A stretch of DNA of 7,497 bases from an uncultured Calothrix sp. (GCA_937884685.1 CAKZYM010000316.1:1-7497), one strand, 5' to 3'. Positions 1 through 5,657 are shown, counted from the first letter of the stretch. The notes: a model not told the origin generated them from the sequence alone. A program made the numbers and translations.

Positions 1-68
1 GTAGAAATATCTATTTTATCTAACTCGTTATTTTCTCGATTATTCTTATCCTGTAATTCTTCACTCAT
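1..68 (-). CDS. N-terminal fragment of an unknown hydrophilic protein, cut by the window edge
   Basis: Reading the minus strand from an ATG at 66-68 gives 22 open codons that run off the left edge, beginning MSEELQDKNNRENNELDKID. The visible part is highly polar and acidic (Glu, Asp, Asn, Lys), with no signal peptide or membrane segment, so a cytoplasmic protein or a disordered N-terminal tail is likely. It lies 61 bp downstream of the ATPase gene (130-1485) on the same strand, and the gap is almost entirely a heptamer array, so the two are probably co-transcribed. No strong Shine-Dalgarno is visible: the DNA just before the ATG is the last repeat unit (AGCAAGT). Function cannot be named from 22 residues. 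With so few codons the reading frame itself is only moderately secure; same-strand placement and the lack of any stop are the support. Confidence 0.5.
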   Translation of the reverse strand, partial: MSEELQDKNNRENNELDKIDIS

Positions 69-69
69 A

Positions 70-125
70 ACTTGCTACTTACTACTTGCTACTTGCTACT
101 TACTACTTGCTACTTACTCCTTACT
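70..125. repeat. Tandem heptamer array (STRR-type), ACTTGCT/ACTTACT, 8 units
   Basis: Eight contiguous 7-bp units: seven of ACTT(G/A)CT followed by one CCTTACT. On the minus strand, the coding strand of both neighbours, the unit reads AGTAGCA/AGTAAGT. The array occupies nearly all of the gap between the ATPase stop codon (130-132) and the next start codon (66-68), so it should be transcribed as an intercistronic spacer. Short tandemly repeated repetitive (STRR) heptamers of this kind are known from heterocystous cyanobacteria. Confidence 0.9.
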
Positions 126-129
126 CCTT

Positions 130-1485
130 TCACTCTTCCAACTCACTAGACCCGTCCAAAATCGGATTAATATCAAACCAAGATTCTCCACCAGCATCGC
201 GATATTCAAACACCAAACGACTGTGAACTAATGTTTGATACTCCAAATCTCCTCTGACTTTCTTCCGTTTCTTAACCTCACGCAACAATTCCCATTCATC
301 ATCGGAAATTTGCATAGTCATTTCATTACGACGGTAGCGAATCAAAGCTTCTAAAGTGTCGCGAGATAAAGGAAGTTTTCTTTCTTTCTGAATCCAGTTA
401 TTCAATAACCGGAGCAAATCCCGCACGTGTCCCCCACTCACTTGACATAATCTATCTAGACTTTTTAGGTCGTCGAAAACTTCAGTAATTTTATTCAGAC
501 GCTCTTGGGGATTCAAATCAGGGAAAGCTCTGGCTAAGACCATTTGTCGTAACAACACCATTCCCGATTCAAAAATATTCCCATTTGGTAACTTTACCGA
601 TACCATCGGTAACACTTTTGGATCTTCTGGAAATCGTTGAGTCAAATTTCCATAGTCATTTGAGAACTTTACCGCCAAAGGCATTGTGTAAACAACATGA
701 CACTGTAACTTCGTTAAATACTCGCTCTGGTCGATAAATAGATACTCTTGCTGCGGTCTTCCCCAAGATTTAGCGCGAGAATCTACCCTATCGAGATTAT
801 CCACTATCACAACCAATCCCTTCTTACCCTGCTGCTTTAACTTTTCTACAGCAGGTTCGAGTAGCTCAGAATTAATAGCCTCTAACAACTTAGTTTTTTG
901 AGGACCCAAATACTGATTAAGTCTACCTCTTAAAGTTGCATCATCCTTAGTCTTTGCAGTAATTTCTCCAATCCCAAAAGCCAAAGAAAACTTGTCCCCA
1001 TCGGAACTAACCCCAACATCACCCACACCCGGAAGTTTAGCCTTCATCCCCACAATCTCGGCATTAAGAACCCCCCAAGCACCCTGTAATAATTCTTTTA
1101 ACAGACTGGGTTCATCCAAACTCATATTATCCAGACTCTGACTAACCCGACGAGCGACACTTAATAGAAAATCGCCAATATCAACATCAGCCATTTCCAT
1201 ATCTTCACTAGACTCAAAATAGACCACATAAAAGCCCTCTCCTTCCAATTCAGTCTTTAACCGCAACAACTCAGTAGATTTACCACACCCAATATGTCCA
1301 GTAAATAAAACACAAGTAGGCTCCTCCGGTGAGAAAAAAGTAATATTATCCCGCAGTTCTTGAATAATCTTCCCACCCCTGACCGAAGAGAAATCAATGT
1401 AATACTTTTCATCCTCAGCATTCTCGATAACCAGAGTTTTGCTAGGATTCGTAGCTTGAAAAAACTTTCGTAAATTTATCGTCAT
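130..1485 (-). CDS. P-loop ATPase of AAA+/STAND type, cyanobacterial family of unknown role
   Basis: This 451-residue cytoplasmic protein has a clear Walker A motif, GHIGCGKST (63-71), and a Walker B-like strand, LVVIVDNLDRVD (224-235). A segment SGGHVRDLLRLL (350-361) resembles the sensor-2 Arg region of Orc/Cdc6- and STAND-type ATPases. The remainder (about 395-440) looks like a winged-helix domain, ending near WFDINPIL. The N-terminal block up to the P-loop, with KYYIDFSSVRGGKI at 27-40, matches what I recall of a family recurrent in cyanobacteria and usually labelled only as an ATP-binding protein. It has no signal peptide or membrane helix. The ATG at 1485 is supported by the conserved N-terminus. 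The only SD-like element, GAGG at 1488-1491, sits just 2 nt from it, which is unusually tight. A truncated gene follows on the same strand. Conformational switching by ATP is inferred from the fold; the substrate and biological role are unknown. Confidence 0.85.
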   Translation of the reverse strand: MTINLRKFFQATNPSKTLVIENAEDEKYYIDFSSVRGGKIIQELRDNITFFSPEEPTCVLFTGHIGCGKSTELLRLKTELEGEGFYVVYFESSEDMEMADVDIGDFLLSVARRVSQSLDNMSLDEPSLLKELLQGAWGVLNAEIVGMKAKLPGVGDVGVSSDGDKFSLAFGIGEITAKTKDDATLRGRLNQYLGPQKTKLLEAINSELLEPAVEKLKQQGKKGLVVIVDNLDRVDSRAKSWGRPQQEYLFIDQSEYLTKLQCHVVYTMPLAVKFSNDYGNLTQRFPEDPKVLPMVSVKLPNGNIFESGMVLLRQMVLARAFPDLNPQERLNKITEVFDDLKSLDRLCQVSGGHVRDLLRLLNNWIQKERKLPLSRDTLEALIRYRRNEMTMQISDDEWELLREVKKRKKVRGDLEYQTLVHSRLVFEYRDAGGESWFDINPILDGSSELEE

Positions 1486-1577
1486 AACCTCAAACCCGTA
1501 TTTTCTAATATCCCCTTAATCTACCGATGAATTTTGAATTAAATCGCGACTCCTTCAAAAGTACTTGGCTAGAAAAA

Positions 1578-1598
1578 AATACTTAGCTATGAAGTATT
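1578..1598. promoter_or_regulatory. Perfect 7-bp inverted repeat, possible operator
   Basis: AATACTT (1578-1584) and AAGTATT (1592-1598) are exact reverse complements separated by 7 nt, a 21-bp dyad about 95 bp upstream of the ATPase start codon. A partial direct repeat, TACTTGGCTAG (1562-1572) and TACTTAGCTAT (1580-1590), overlaps it at 18-bp spacing. This geometry would suit a dimeric regulator, but AT-rich DNA yields such dyads by chance, so the call is tentative. Confidence 0.3.
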
Positions 1599-1603
1599 AA
1601 ATA

Positions 1604-1620
1604 ACCACTGTTTAACAATG
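1604..1620. promoter_or_regulatory. Imperfect 17-bp palindrome, possible operator
   Basis: CCACTGTTTAACAATGG is an almost perfect dyad: CCA, TGTT, AACA and TGG match, with one mismatched pair and a central base. It lies between the dyads at 1578-1598 and 1631-1649 in the divergent ATPase/chlI region. A regulator site is an inference from symmetry only. Confidence 0.3.
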
Positions 1621-1630
1621 GTATAGTCCT

Positions 1631-1649
1631 ACTTAAACAAGTGTTAAGT
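1631..1649. promoter_or_regulatory. Perfect 6-bp inverted repeat with 7-nt spacer
   Basis: ACTTAA (1631-1636) and TTAAGT (1644-1649) are exact reverse complements around a 7-nt spacer, the same spacing as the dyad at 1578-1598. It may be a regulatory site or a chance feature of AT-rich DNA. Confidence 0.25.
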
Positions 1650-1692
1650 GATTAAATATACTTTTATAAACTAACTTACCACTAAGCTACAA

Positions 1693-1741
1693 ATTAGAAA
1701 TTGGTAATTGTTAATTGGTAGTTGATAACTGATAATTAGAC
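1693..1741. repeat. Degenerate heptamer array of the ATTGGTA type, about 7 units
   Basis: Reading in steps of 7 from 1693 gives ATTAGAA, ATTGGTA, ATTGTTA, ATTGGTA, GTTGATA, ACTGATA and ATTAGAC. Units share A/G-T-T-G-(G/A)-T-A, so the period is clear although copies have diverged. It is a different heptamer family from the ACTTGCT arrays and looks older. Confidence 0.65.
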
Positions 1742-1759
1742 GGTCTTGAAAAAACATAA

Positions 1760-1776
1760 GGGAGCAAGATGCTCCC
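1760..1776. repeat. Small GC-rich hairpin, GGGAGCA/TGCTCCC
   Basis: GGGAGCA (1760-1766) and TGCTCCC (1770-1776) form a perfect 7-bp stem around a 3-nt loop. There is no T-run on either side, so it is not a typical intrinsic terminator. It is more likely one copy of the short dispersed palindromic repeats common between genes in cyanobacterial genomes; that assignment is from memory. Confidence 0.6.
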
Positions 1777-1798
1777 ACTACAAAAGCTTTAACTCCTA

Positions 1799-1826
1799 AC
1801 TTACTACTTACTACTTACTACTCGCT
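1799..1826. repeat. Heptamer array ACTTACT, 4 units
   Basis: Three exact ACTTACT units and one ACTCGCT lie in tandem, about 100 bp before the chlI start. This is the same repeat family as at 70-125, 3143-3177 and, inverted, 3637-3699. Confidence 0.8.
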
Positions 1827-1907
1827 ATTTCTAACTCCCCCTCACCCCCTATCCCCGAATTCCCTCATATGGCACAATTAAAACGGTAATAAGTGAAATA
1901 AATATAT

Positions 1908-1915
1908 AAAGGAAA
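1908..1915 (+). promoter_or_regulatory. Ribosome binding site of chlI, deciding a GTG start
   Basis: AAAGGAAA lies with its GGA 9 nt before the GTG at 1923. An in-frame TAG at 1920-1922 directly precedes the GTG, so no earlier start is possible. The next Met codon (residue 27) is inside the conserved N-terminal core. Together these fix GTG as the start. Confidence 0.75.
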
Positions 1916-1922
1916 TTTATAG

Positions 1923-3047
1923 GTGAGTCCTACTAATCAAAAAACTGCTAGTGCGCGGCGTGTAGTATTTCCTTTTACCGCCATTGTGGGTCAGGAGGAA
2001 ATGAAGCTGGCCCTTATTTTAAATGTGATTGACCCCAAGGTCGGCGGTGTAATGATAATGGGAGACCGTGGAACTGGGAAATCAACCACTATCCGAGCGC
2101 TAGCTGATTTACTTCCAGAAGTTGCCGTAGTTGCCGATGACCCCTTCAATTCTCATCCCAGCGACCCCGATATTATGGGTGATGAAGCTCGTAAAAAGCT
2201 TGAACTTGGTGAAGATATTCCCGTAACGCAAATGAAAGTACCAATGGTGGATTTACCTTTGGGAGCTACAGAAGACCGAGTTTGCGGCACTATAGATATT
2301 GAAAAAGCTTTATCGGAAGGTGTGAAAGCTTTTGAACCGGGACTTTTGGCTAAGGCTAACCGGGGTATTCTTTATGTTGACGAAGTTAACTTACTCGACG
2401 ACCACTTAGTAGACGTACTGCTGGATTCAGCCGCTAGCGGTTGGAACACCGTCGAACGTGAAGGAATTTCGATTCGTCACCCTGCTCGTTTCGTTTTGGT
2501 TGGCTCGGGAAACCCAGAAGAAGGAGAATTACGACCCCAGCTACTTGACAGATTCGGAATGCATGCCGAAATTCGCACCGTGAGGGAAGCAGCATTAAGA
2601 GTACAAATTGTGGAACAAAGGTCAGAATTTGACCAAAATCCTCCAGAATTTCTTGAAAAATACCAAGAACAGCAGCAAGAACTACAGCAGCGTATTGTCG
2701 AAGCTCAAGAACTTCTACCTTCGGTGAACATGGAATACGAGCATCGGGTTAAAATTTCCGAAGTTTGTTCCGAATTAGATGTAGATGGTTTACGGGGTGA
2801 CATCGTAACCAATCGTGCAGCTAAAGCCTTAACCGCATTTGAAGGACGCAACGAAGTAACTATAGACGACATTCGCCGCGTGATTTCACTTTGCTTGCGT
2901 CACAGACTGCGAAAAGACCCATTAGAATCCATCGACACCGGCTACAAGGTCGAAAAAACCTTCTCTCGCATCTTCGGAGTGGAACTTCCAGAAGACGCAG
3001 CCAATACCAACGGAACGGTCGAGAAAGTCGGAGCGAGAAGGAATTAA
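1923..3047 (+). CDS. chlI: Magnesium chelatase ATPase subunit I
   Basis: ChlI is the AAA+ motor of magnesium chelatase. With ChlD it forms the ATP-driven complex that works with ChlH to insert Mg2+ into protoporphyrin IX, the first committed step of chlorophyll synthesis. The 374-residue product has the family N-terminus RRVVFPFTAIVGQEEMKLAL (12-31), Walker A GDRGTGKST (47-55) and Walker B ILYVDE (149-154) followed by NLLDDHLVD. The sensor and arginine-finger region (about 189-217) includes GSGNPEEGELRPQLLDRFGM. The C-terminal helical domain ends in the typical SIDTGYKVEKTFSRIFGVE. Length and motifs are complete, with no missing catalytic residue. Translation starts at GTG, with an in-frame stop immediately before it. 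No other chlorophyll genes are adjacent, as is common in cyanobacteria. G+C is visibly higher than in the AT-rich genes to the right, consistent with a conserved housekeeping gene. Confidence 0.98.
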   Translation: MSPTNQKTASARRVVFPFTAIVGQEEMKLALILNVIDPKVGGVMIMGDRGTGKSTTIRALADLLPEVAVVADDPFNSHPSDPDIMGDEARKKLELGEDIPVTQMKVPMVDLPLGATEDRVCGTIDIEKALSEGVKAFEPGLLAKANRGILYVDEVNLLDDHLVDVLLDSAASGWNTVEREGISIRHPARFVLVGSGNPEEGELRPQLLDRFGMHAEIRTVREAALRVQIVEQRSEFDQNPPEFLEKYQEQQQELQQRIVEAQELLPSVNMEYEHRVKISEVCSELDVDGLRGDIVTNRAAKALTAFEGRNEVTIDDIRRVISLCLRHRLRKDPLESIDTGYKVEKTFSRIFGVELPEDAANTNGTVEKVGARRN

Positions 3048-3048
3048 G

Positions 3049-3080
3049 AGTAGAAAGTAGAAAGTAGAAAGTAGCAAGTA
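3049..3080. repeat. Heptamer array AGTAGAA/AGTAGCA, about 4.5 units
   Basis: Three AGTAGAA units, one AGTAGCA and a partial AGTA follow in register. The array begins 1 nt after the chlI stop codon (3045-3047), so it lies in the chlI 3' untranslated region. It is oriented opposite to the array at 3143-3177. Confidence 0.85.
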
Positions 3081-3177
3081 AATTACCAACAATATTTGTA
3101 TCATTATCTGTACCGCTCAACCTTTCCCACGCTGAACGAATTACTTACTACTTATTACTTGCTACTCGCTACTTTTT
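3061..3177 (+). terminator. Possible long hairpin terminator of chlI built from two inverted heptamer arrays
   Basis: AGTAGCAAGTAA (3070-3081) pairs perfectly over 12 bp with TTACTTGCTACT (3155-3166). After a two-base mismatch, AAAGTAG (3061-3067) pairs with CTACTTT (3169-3175). The intervening loop is 73 nt. The right arm ends in TTTTT (3173-3177), so the RNA would resemble an intrinsic terminator, though with a very long loop and an A/U-rich stem. No other terminator-like hairpin is visible directly after chlI. Confidence 0.4.
3143..3177. repeat. Heptamer array ACTTACT/ACTTGCT, 5 units
   Basis: Units ACTTACT, ACTTATT, ACTTGCT, ACTCGCT and ACTTTTT lie in tandem. The array is the inverse orientation of the one at 3049-3080 and ends 36 bp before the ATG of the small membrane protein gene. 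Confidence 0.8.
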
Positions 3178-3213
3178 GGATGTCTCCCCCCACTTCCCAC
3201 CTACATACCAATC

Positions 3214-3516
3214 ATGATCAGAACCTGCTACTCCTGGATACATACCCTGTTTTTAGCAAGTCAGTATAATCCACCGAGATTTATAGAGTTGATAATGCTG
3301 GGTATGGCATTAATAATGCTGACTATTTCAACTTTTATTGGTGATTTACCTTATTTAGTTTTGGGTTTGAGTTTCGTGGTCGGTGCATCAGCTTCTATTT
3401 TGGTAAGAGAAGCAATTGCACCAACATCTCAAACAAGAGTAACGAAAATAGCTGCATTACTCTTGCTTGTAGTTAGTGTTTATATCTTTACTGGCTTATT
3501 GAAGTACGTTTATTAA
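3214..3516 (+). CDS. Small three-helix membrane protein, function unknown
   Basis: This 100-residue hydrophobic protein is not a family I recognise. Three membrane segments are apparent, at about 24-42, 45-64 and 78-97, joined by short loops; the loop at 65-77 (REAIAPTSQTRVT) carries most of the charge. No catalytic or metal-binding motif is visible. The ATG at 3214 has no Shine-Dalgarno. An internal ATG at 3295 (Met28) has AGAG 6 nt upstream, but starting there would clip the first helix, so the longer form is kept with doubt. It is on the same strand as chlI, 166 bp downstream, but two inverted heptamer arrays between them could form a terminator, so co-transcription is uncertain. A GC-rich hairpin lies about 60 bp beyond its stop. 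Confidence 0.65.
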   Translation: MIRTCYSWIHTLFLASQYNPPRFIELIMLGMALIMLTISTFIGDLPYLVLGLSFVVGASASILVREAIAPTSQTRVTKIAALLLLVVSVYIFTGLLKYVY

Positions 3517-3573
3517 TTTTGCGTACATTTAGTTAGATTTGTTTTTCAATTTCTAATGTTTTAATGCTTTACT

Positions 3574-3604
3574 CCCCTTTCCCTAATTCATCTGGGACTG
3601 GGGG
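3574..3604 (+). terminator. GC-rich hairpin downstream of the small membrane protein gene
   Basis: CCCC (3574-3577) and CCC (3581-3583) face GGG (3594-3596) and GGGG (3600-3604, five Gs). This gives a 4+3 bp stem with a 3x3 internal loop (ttt/act) and a 10-nt apical loop. It is followed by TTATTTA rather than a clean T-run, so termination is plausible but not certain. Confidence 0.4.
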
Positions 3605-3624
3605 TTATTTATATGTCATCCAAG

Positions 3625-3722
3625 TGAGGTACACCTAATAGCAAGTAGCAAGTAGCAAGTAGCAAGTAGCAAGTAGTAAGTAGCAAGTAACGAGTAGGGA
3701 GCAAAAGAAAGAATGTACCTCA
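3625..3722. repeat. 9-bp inverted repeat TGAGGTACA flanking a heptamer array
   Basis: TGAGGTACA at 3625-3633 and its exact reverse complement TGTACCTCA at 3714-3722 enclose the nine-unit heptamer array. CAAGT precedes the left copy (3621-3625), and CAAGT also occurs outside the right copy on its own strand, so the similarity extends outward with a small gap. A third copy of TGAGGTACA is at 7376-7384. This may be a dispersed repeat unit or a hairpin-forming element. Confidence 0.6.
3637..3699. repeat. Tandem heptamer array AGTAGCA, 9 units
   Basis: Units in register are AATAGCA, four AGTAGCA, AGTAGTA, AGTAGCA, AGTAACG and AGTAGGG. This is the longest array of this family in the window. The core is perfectly conserved and the edges degenerate, as expected of an array that changes length by slippage or unequal exchange. 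Confidence 0.92.
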
Positions 3723-3833
3723 TGTACTTGCAAAGTGCTGTATATTTTTGTTTATGCTTTGATGAAGGCTTCTTACATCTTTATTCTTATTCACGCAGTT
3801 GGCATATTTTCCTTCTTTTAAACTCTCACAGCA

Positions 3834-5000
3834 CTAACCTTTTAAATAAATTTTCAAAACCCTTTTCAGTATTTTTTGAGTAACATTTTGATGCTTATTT
3901 ACTAAAACAACAGCAGTAATACCTTCATCTGGGAAATATAGCATTAAAGATACAAAACCGTAAGACCAACCACTATGACCAATTGCTTTTCCAAAACGCG
4001 TTTGAAAATGTCCTATTCCTAAACCATAATCATTATCATCTTCGACAGGAACAGAACTAAGCATTTCTTCGAGCATTTCAGGAGACAGTAAAGTTTTTTT
4101 TGCTAGTAATGCATTTAAAAATTTCGCGGTATCGGATGCACTTGCAATTAATCCTCCATCCCCAAGCCCATTTCCTTCGTTTAAATCTTTATGACTATAA
4201 AGAATTCCATCTTTACTTCCATCACTGTAACCAGTAACATTTGATTTAAAATTTGGTTCTCGTAACTCGGTAAAAGTATTTTTTAAGCCTAAAGGATTTA
4301 AAATTTGTTCGCGTATAATTTCAGCAAGAGGTTTTCCTGTTGTTTGTTCAACAATTATTTCTAAAAGTATATAGTTGCTATCGCAGTATTGATATTCTTC
4401 TCCCGGTTTAGCCTTTGGTTGTCTGTTATAAATTAACTCAATTGCTTCTGTGGCAGTCCACAATTGAGAACGGCTTCTGTTGTAAGTTAATTTATGAAAC
4501 TTATCATCATAATATTCAACTACACCGCTAGTATGATTGAGCAACTGTCTAATCGTAATTTCATCACTATAAGGAATATTTGTACTTACTTTTTCTGGTA
4601 AATAATTGCTAATACCTTTATCTAAATCTAACTTACCTTGTTCAACTAACTGCAATACCGCAACTGCAACAAAAGTTTTACTAGTACTTGCTAATCCAAG
4701 TCTGTCATTTGGCTTCATAGGAGTTTTTGATTTTAAATTACTAAAACCAGATGCTCCAGCCCAGGCTTCTCCCTGTCCCGAAATGTACATTACTGCACCA
4801 GGAATTTTCATTTGTTTAACTGCTTTATCTAAAGCTTTTTGCAATTTTGAGTTTAATATTTTATCGGAAGTTACTTGAAAATTTTCACTAGATTTTTCAT
4901 TTAATTCTACTTTTGTAAAATCTTGATTTACAGCAAATAAGACAGCAAATACAGAGAATATAAAAGTAATTGCTATTAATAGCTTAATTTTAAATATCAT
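3834..5000 (-). CDS. Exported serine hydrolase, beta-lactamase/DD-peptidase family (PF00144 type)
   Basis: This 388-residue enzyme has the three active-site motifs of class C beta-lactamase-like serine hydrolases. S-x-x-K is STSK (Ser105 nucleophile, Lys108). The Y-x-N position is Y205-C-D207, in the context YCDSNYILLE. The H-x-G motif is HSG (342-344), in GHSGWSYGF. The Asp replacing Asn in motif 2 also occurs in some non-lactamase members, as far as I recall. An N-terminal basic and hydrophobic segment (about 1-24) is a signal peptide or membrane anchor; there is no lipobox Cys. It therefore probably acts in the periplasm on peptidoglycan-type peptides or on esters; the exact substrate cannot be read from the sequence. 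The gene is AT-rich and monocistronic in appearance, with a divergent neighbour upstream and a convergent one downstream. No good Shine-Dalgarno precedes the ATG, but the signal segment supports this start. Confidence 0.92.
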   Translation of the reverse strand: MIFKIKLLIAITFIFSVFAVLFAVNQDFTKVELNEKSSENFQVTSDKILNSKLQKALDKAVKQMKIPGAVMYISGQGEAWAGASGFSNLKSKTPMKPNDRLGLASTSKTFVAVAVLQLVEQGKLDLDKGISNYLPEKVSTNIPYSDEITIRQLLNHTSGVVEYYDDKFHKLTYNRSRSQLWTATEAIELIYNRQPKAKPGEEYQYCDSNYILLEIIVEQTTGKPLAEIIREQILNPLGLKNTFTELREPNFKSNVTGYSDGSKDGILYSHKDLNEGNGLGDGGLIASASDTAKFLNALLAKKTLLSPEMLEEMLSSVPVEDDNDYGLGIGHFQTRFGKAIGHSGWSYGFVSLMLYFPDEGITAVVLVNKHQNVTQKILKRVLKIYLKG

Positions 5001-5255
5001 TTAGACAAGATGATTTTAATTTGCGATTATATTCTAATTCCATTTCAAACTTCTTCTATACGTATTATTACTGAAATGCCAGCGTCTTGAACCACTGATA
5101 CATACTTTGGTTTACTTATGCAAACCTATTTAATTTAAATAATTGGGTTACTTATTTAAAGCCTTAACTAGTTGTCTTTTACACTCAAAATGCAGTTCAT
5201 AGCTTGATTTTACTAGGATAAGTTTTGCAAACAAAGCTCACGAATCAAAAACTTA

Positions 5256-5284
5256 TTGGTGAACCGTAAACTCAGCTATATATC
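5256..5284 (+). promoter_or_regulatory. Possible sigma-70-like promoter of the Arg/Tyr-rich protein gene
   Basis: TTGGTG (5256-5261) could be a -35 element. TATATC (5279-5284) lies 17 bp further on as a -10 element, within the TA-rich stretch up to 5310. Both hexamers are imperfect and the surrounding DNA is AT-rich, so this is a candidate only. Confidence 0.3.
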
Positions 5285-5305
5285 ATTCTATGTAGATATA
5301 ACTAT

Positions 5306-5312
5306 AAAAAGG
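5306..5312 (+). promoter_or_regulatory. Ribosome binding site of the Arg/Tyr-rich protein gene
   Basis: AAAAAGG ends 11 nt before the ATG at 5324, a workable though slightly long spacing. It supports this start, which is also the one that yields an intact signal peptide. Confidence 0.5.
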
Positions 5313-5323
5313 TTTAACGTATC

Positions 5324-5650
5324 ATGTTTAAAAATATTAAACTTGCAGCTTTAGGATTAGTAGCAGCTTCAGCGATATTACCAGTTGCTCCTATTAATGC
5401 AGCATTGTCAAAAACTGCTCGGGAGACAATAACAGAGATACAAACAGATACAGCAGGAGAACAATTAGTAGCTGGCCGCTATCGTCGTAATCGTCGTCGG
5501 GTTCGGGTTTATCGTCGTCGTCCTCGTCGTCGCTATCGTCGGGTTTACCGTCGTCGTCACCGTCGTCCCGTTCGGGTTTATCGCCGTCGAACCTGTTACT
5601 ATAAGCGCAACCGTAGAGTCTGTCGCTACCGCACTTACCGTAAATATTAA
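5324..5650 (+). CDS. Small secreted Arg/Tyr-rich protein, function unknown
   Basis: The 108-residue product begins with a convincing Sec signal peptide: Lys at 3 and 6, a hydrophobic core at 7-22, and likely cleavage after Ala26 in the PINA/AL context. A short, mildly acidic linker (27-51) follows. Residues 52-108 are extraordinarily basic: of 57 residues, 30 are Arg and 10 are Tyr, plus two Lys. The core is an imperfect repeat around VRVYRRR; the DNA word GTTCGGGTTTATCG occurs at 5501 and again 69 bp (23 codons) later at 5570. Two Cys separated by eight residues (C-x8-C) near the C-terminus could form a disulfide. I know no named family for it. An exported polycation could bind sheath polysaccharide, nucleic acid or anionic lipid, but this is inference. 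It is probably a single-gene unit, with its own RBS and a hairpin just after the stop. Signal peptide, RBS and clean ends argue that the gene is real despite low complexity. Confidence 0.85.
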   Translation: MFKNIKLAALGLVAASAILPVAPINAALSKTARETITEIQTDTAGEQLVAGRYRRNRRRVRVYRRRPRRRYRRVYRRRHRRPVRVYRRRTCYYKRNRRVCRYRTYRKY

Positions 5651-5657
5651 AGCATCC

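Larger units (their letters stand above)
1486..1922. other. Divergent intergenic region between the ATPase gene and chlI
   Basis: These 437 bp must hold the promoters of both divergent genes. I see no reading frame worth calling and no convincing -35/-10 pair for either gene. The half nearer the ATPase carries three AT-rich inverted repeats. The half nearer chlI carries degenerate and regular heptamer arrays, a GGGAGCA hairpin and a C-rich stretch (about 1836-1856). The last 40 bp before chlI are very A/T-rich and contain its ribosome binding site. Confidence 0.8.
3517..3833. other. Gene-free convergent spacer
   Basis: This 317-bp stretch separates convergent genes. It holds a GC-rich hairpin (3574-3604) and a nine-unit heptamer array bracketed by an inverted TGAGGTACA repeat (3625-3722). 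The rest is AT-rich with no supportable reading frame, and I see no clear terminator for the minus-strand serine hydrolase. Confidence 0.75.
5001..5323. other. Divergent AT-rich intergenic region
   Basis: This 323-bp gap must carry promoters for the serine hydrolase (leftward) and the Arg/Tyr-rich protein (rightward). A weak dyad, GGTTT (5109-5113) and AAACC (5122-5126), is visible. I see no heptamer array here, unlike most other gaps in the window, and no reading frame worth calling. Confidence 0.7.

Noticed and set aside
70..125. CRISPR-like repetition
   Set aside because: Units are 7 bp with no spacers and there are no cas genes; this is a simple tandem heptamer array, as are the others in the window.
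1760..1776. Intrinsic terminator
   Set aside because: The stem is good but neither strand has a following T-run and no gene ends nearby; better treated as a dispersed palindrome.
2860..3120. Minus-strand open frames over the 3' end of chlI (2860-3120 and 2922-3104)
   Set aside because: They are antisense to the conserved C-terminus of chlI, their N-terminal parts translate heptamer repeats, and they have no RBS or recognisable domain.
4606..4878. Plus-strand open frame inside the serine hydrolase gene
   Set aside because: It is antisense to the S-x-x-K region of a well-supported enzyme gene and shows no domain or RBS.
5473..5643. Arg-rich CGT tract as a non-coding microsatellite
   Set aside because: The frame is open through the tract, starts with a real signal peptide and RBS, and changes codons (CGT, CGC, CGG, AGA) and residues along its length, so coding is the better reading.
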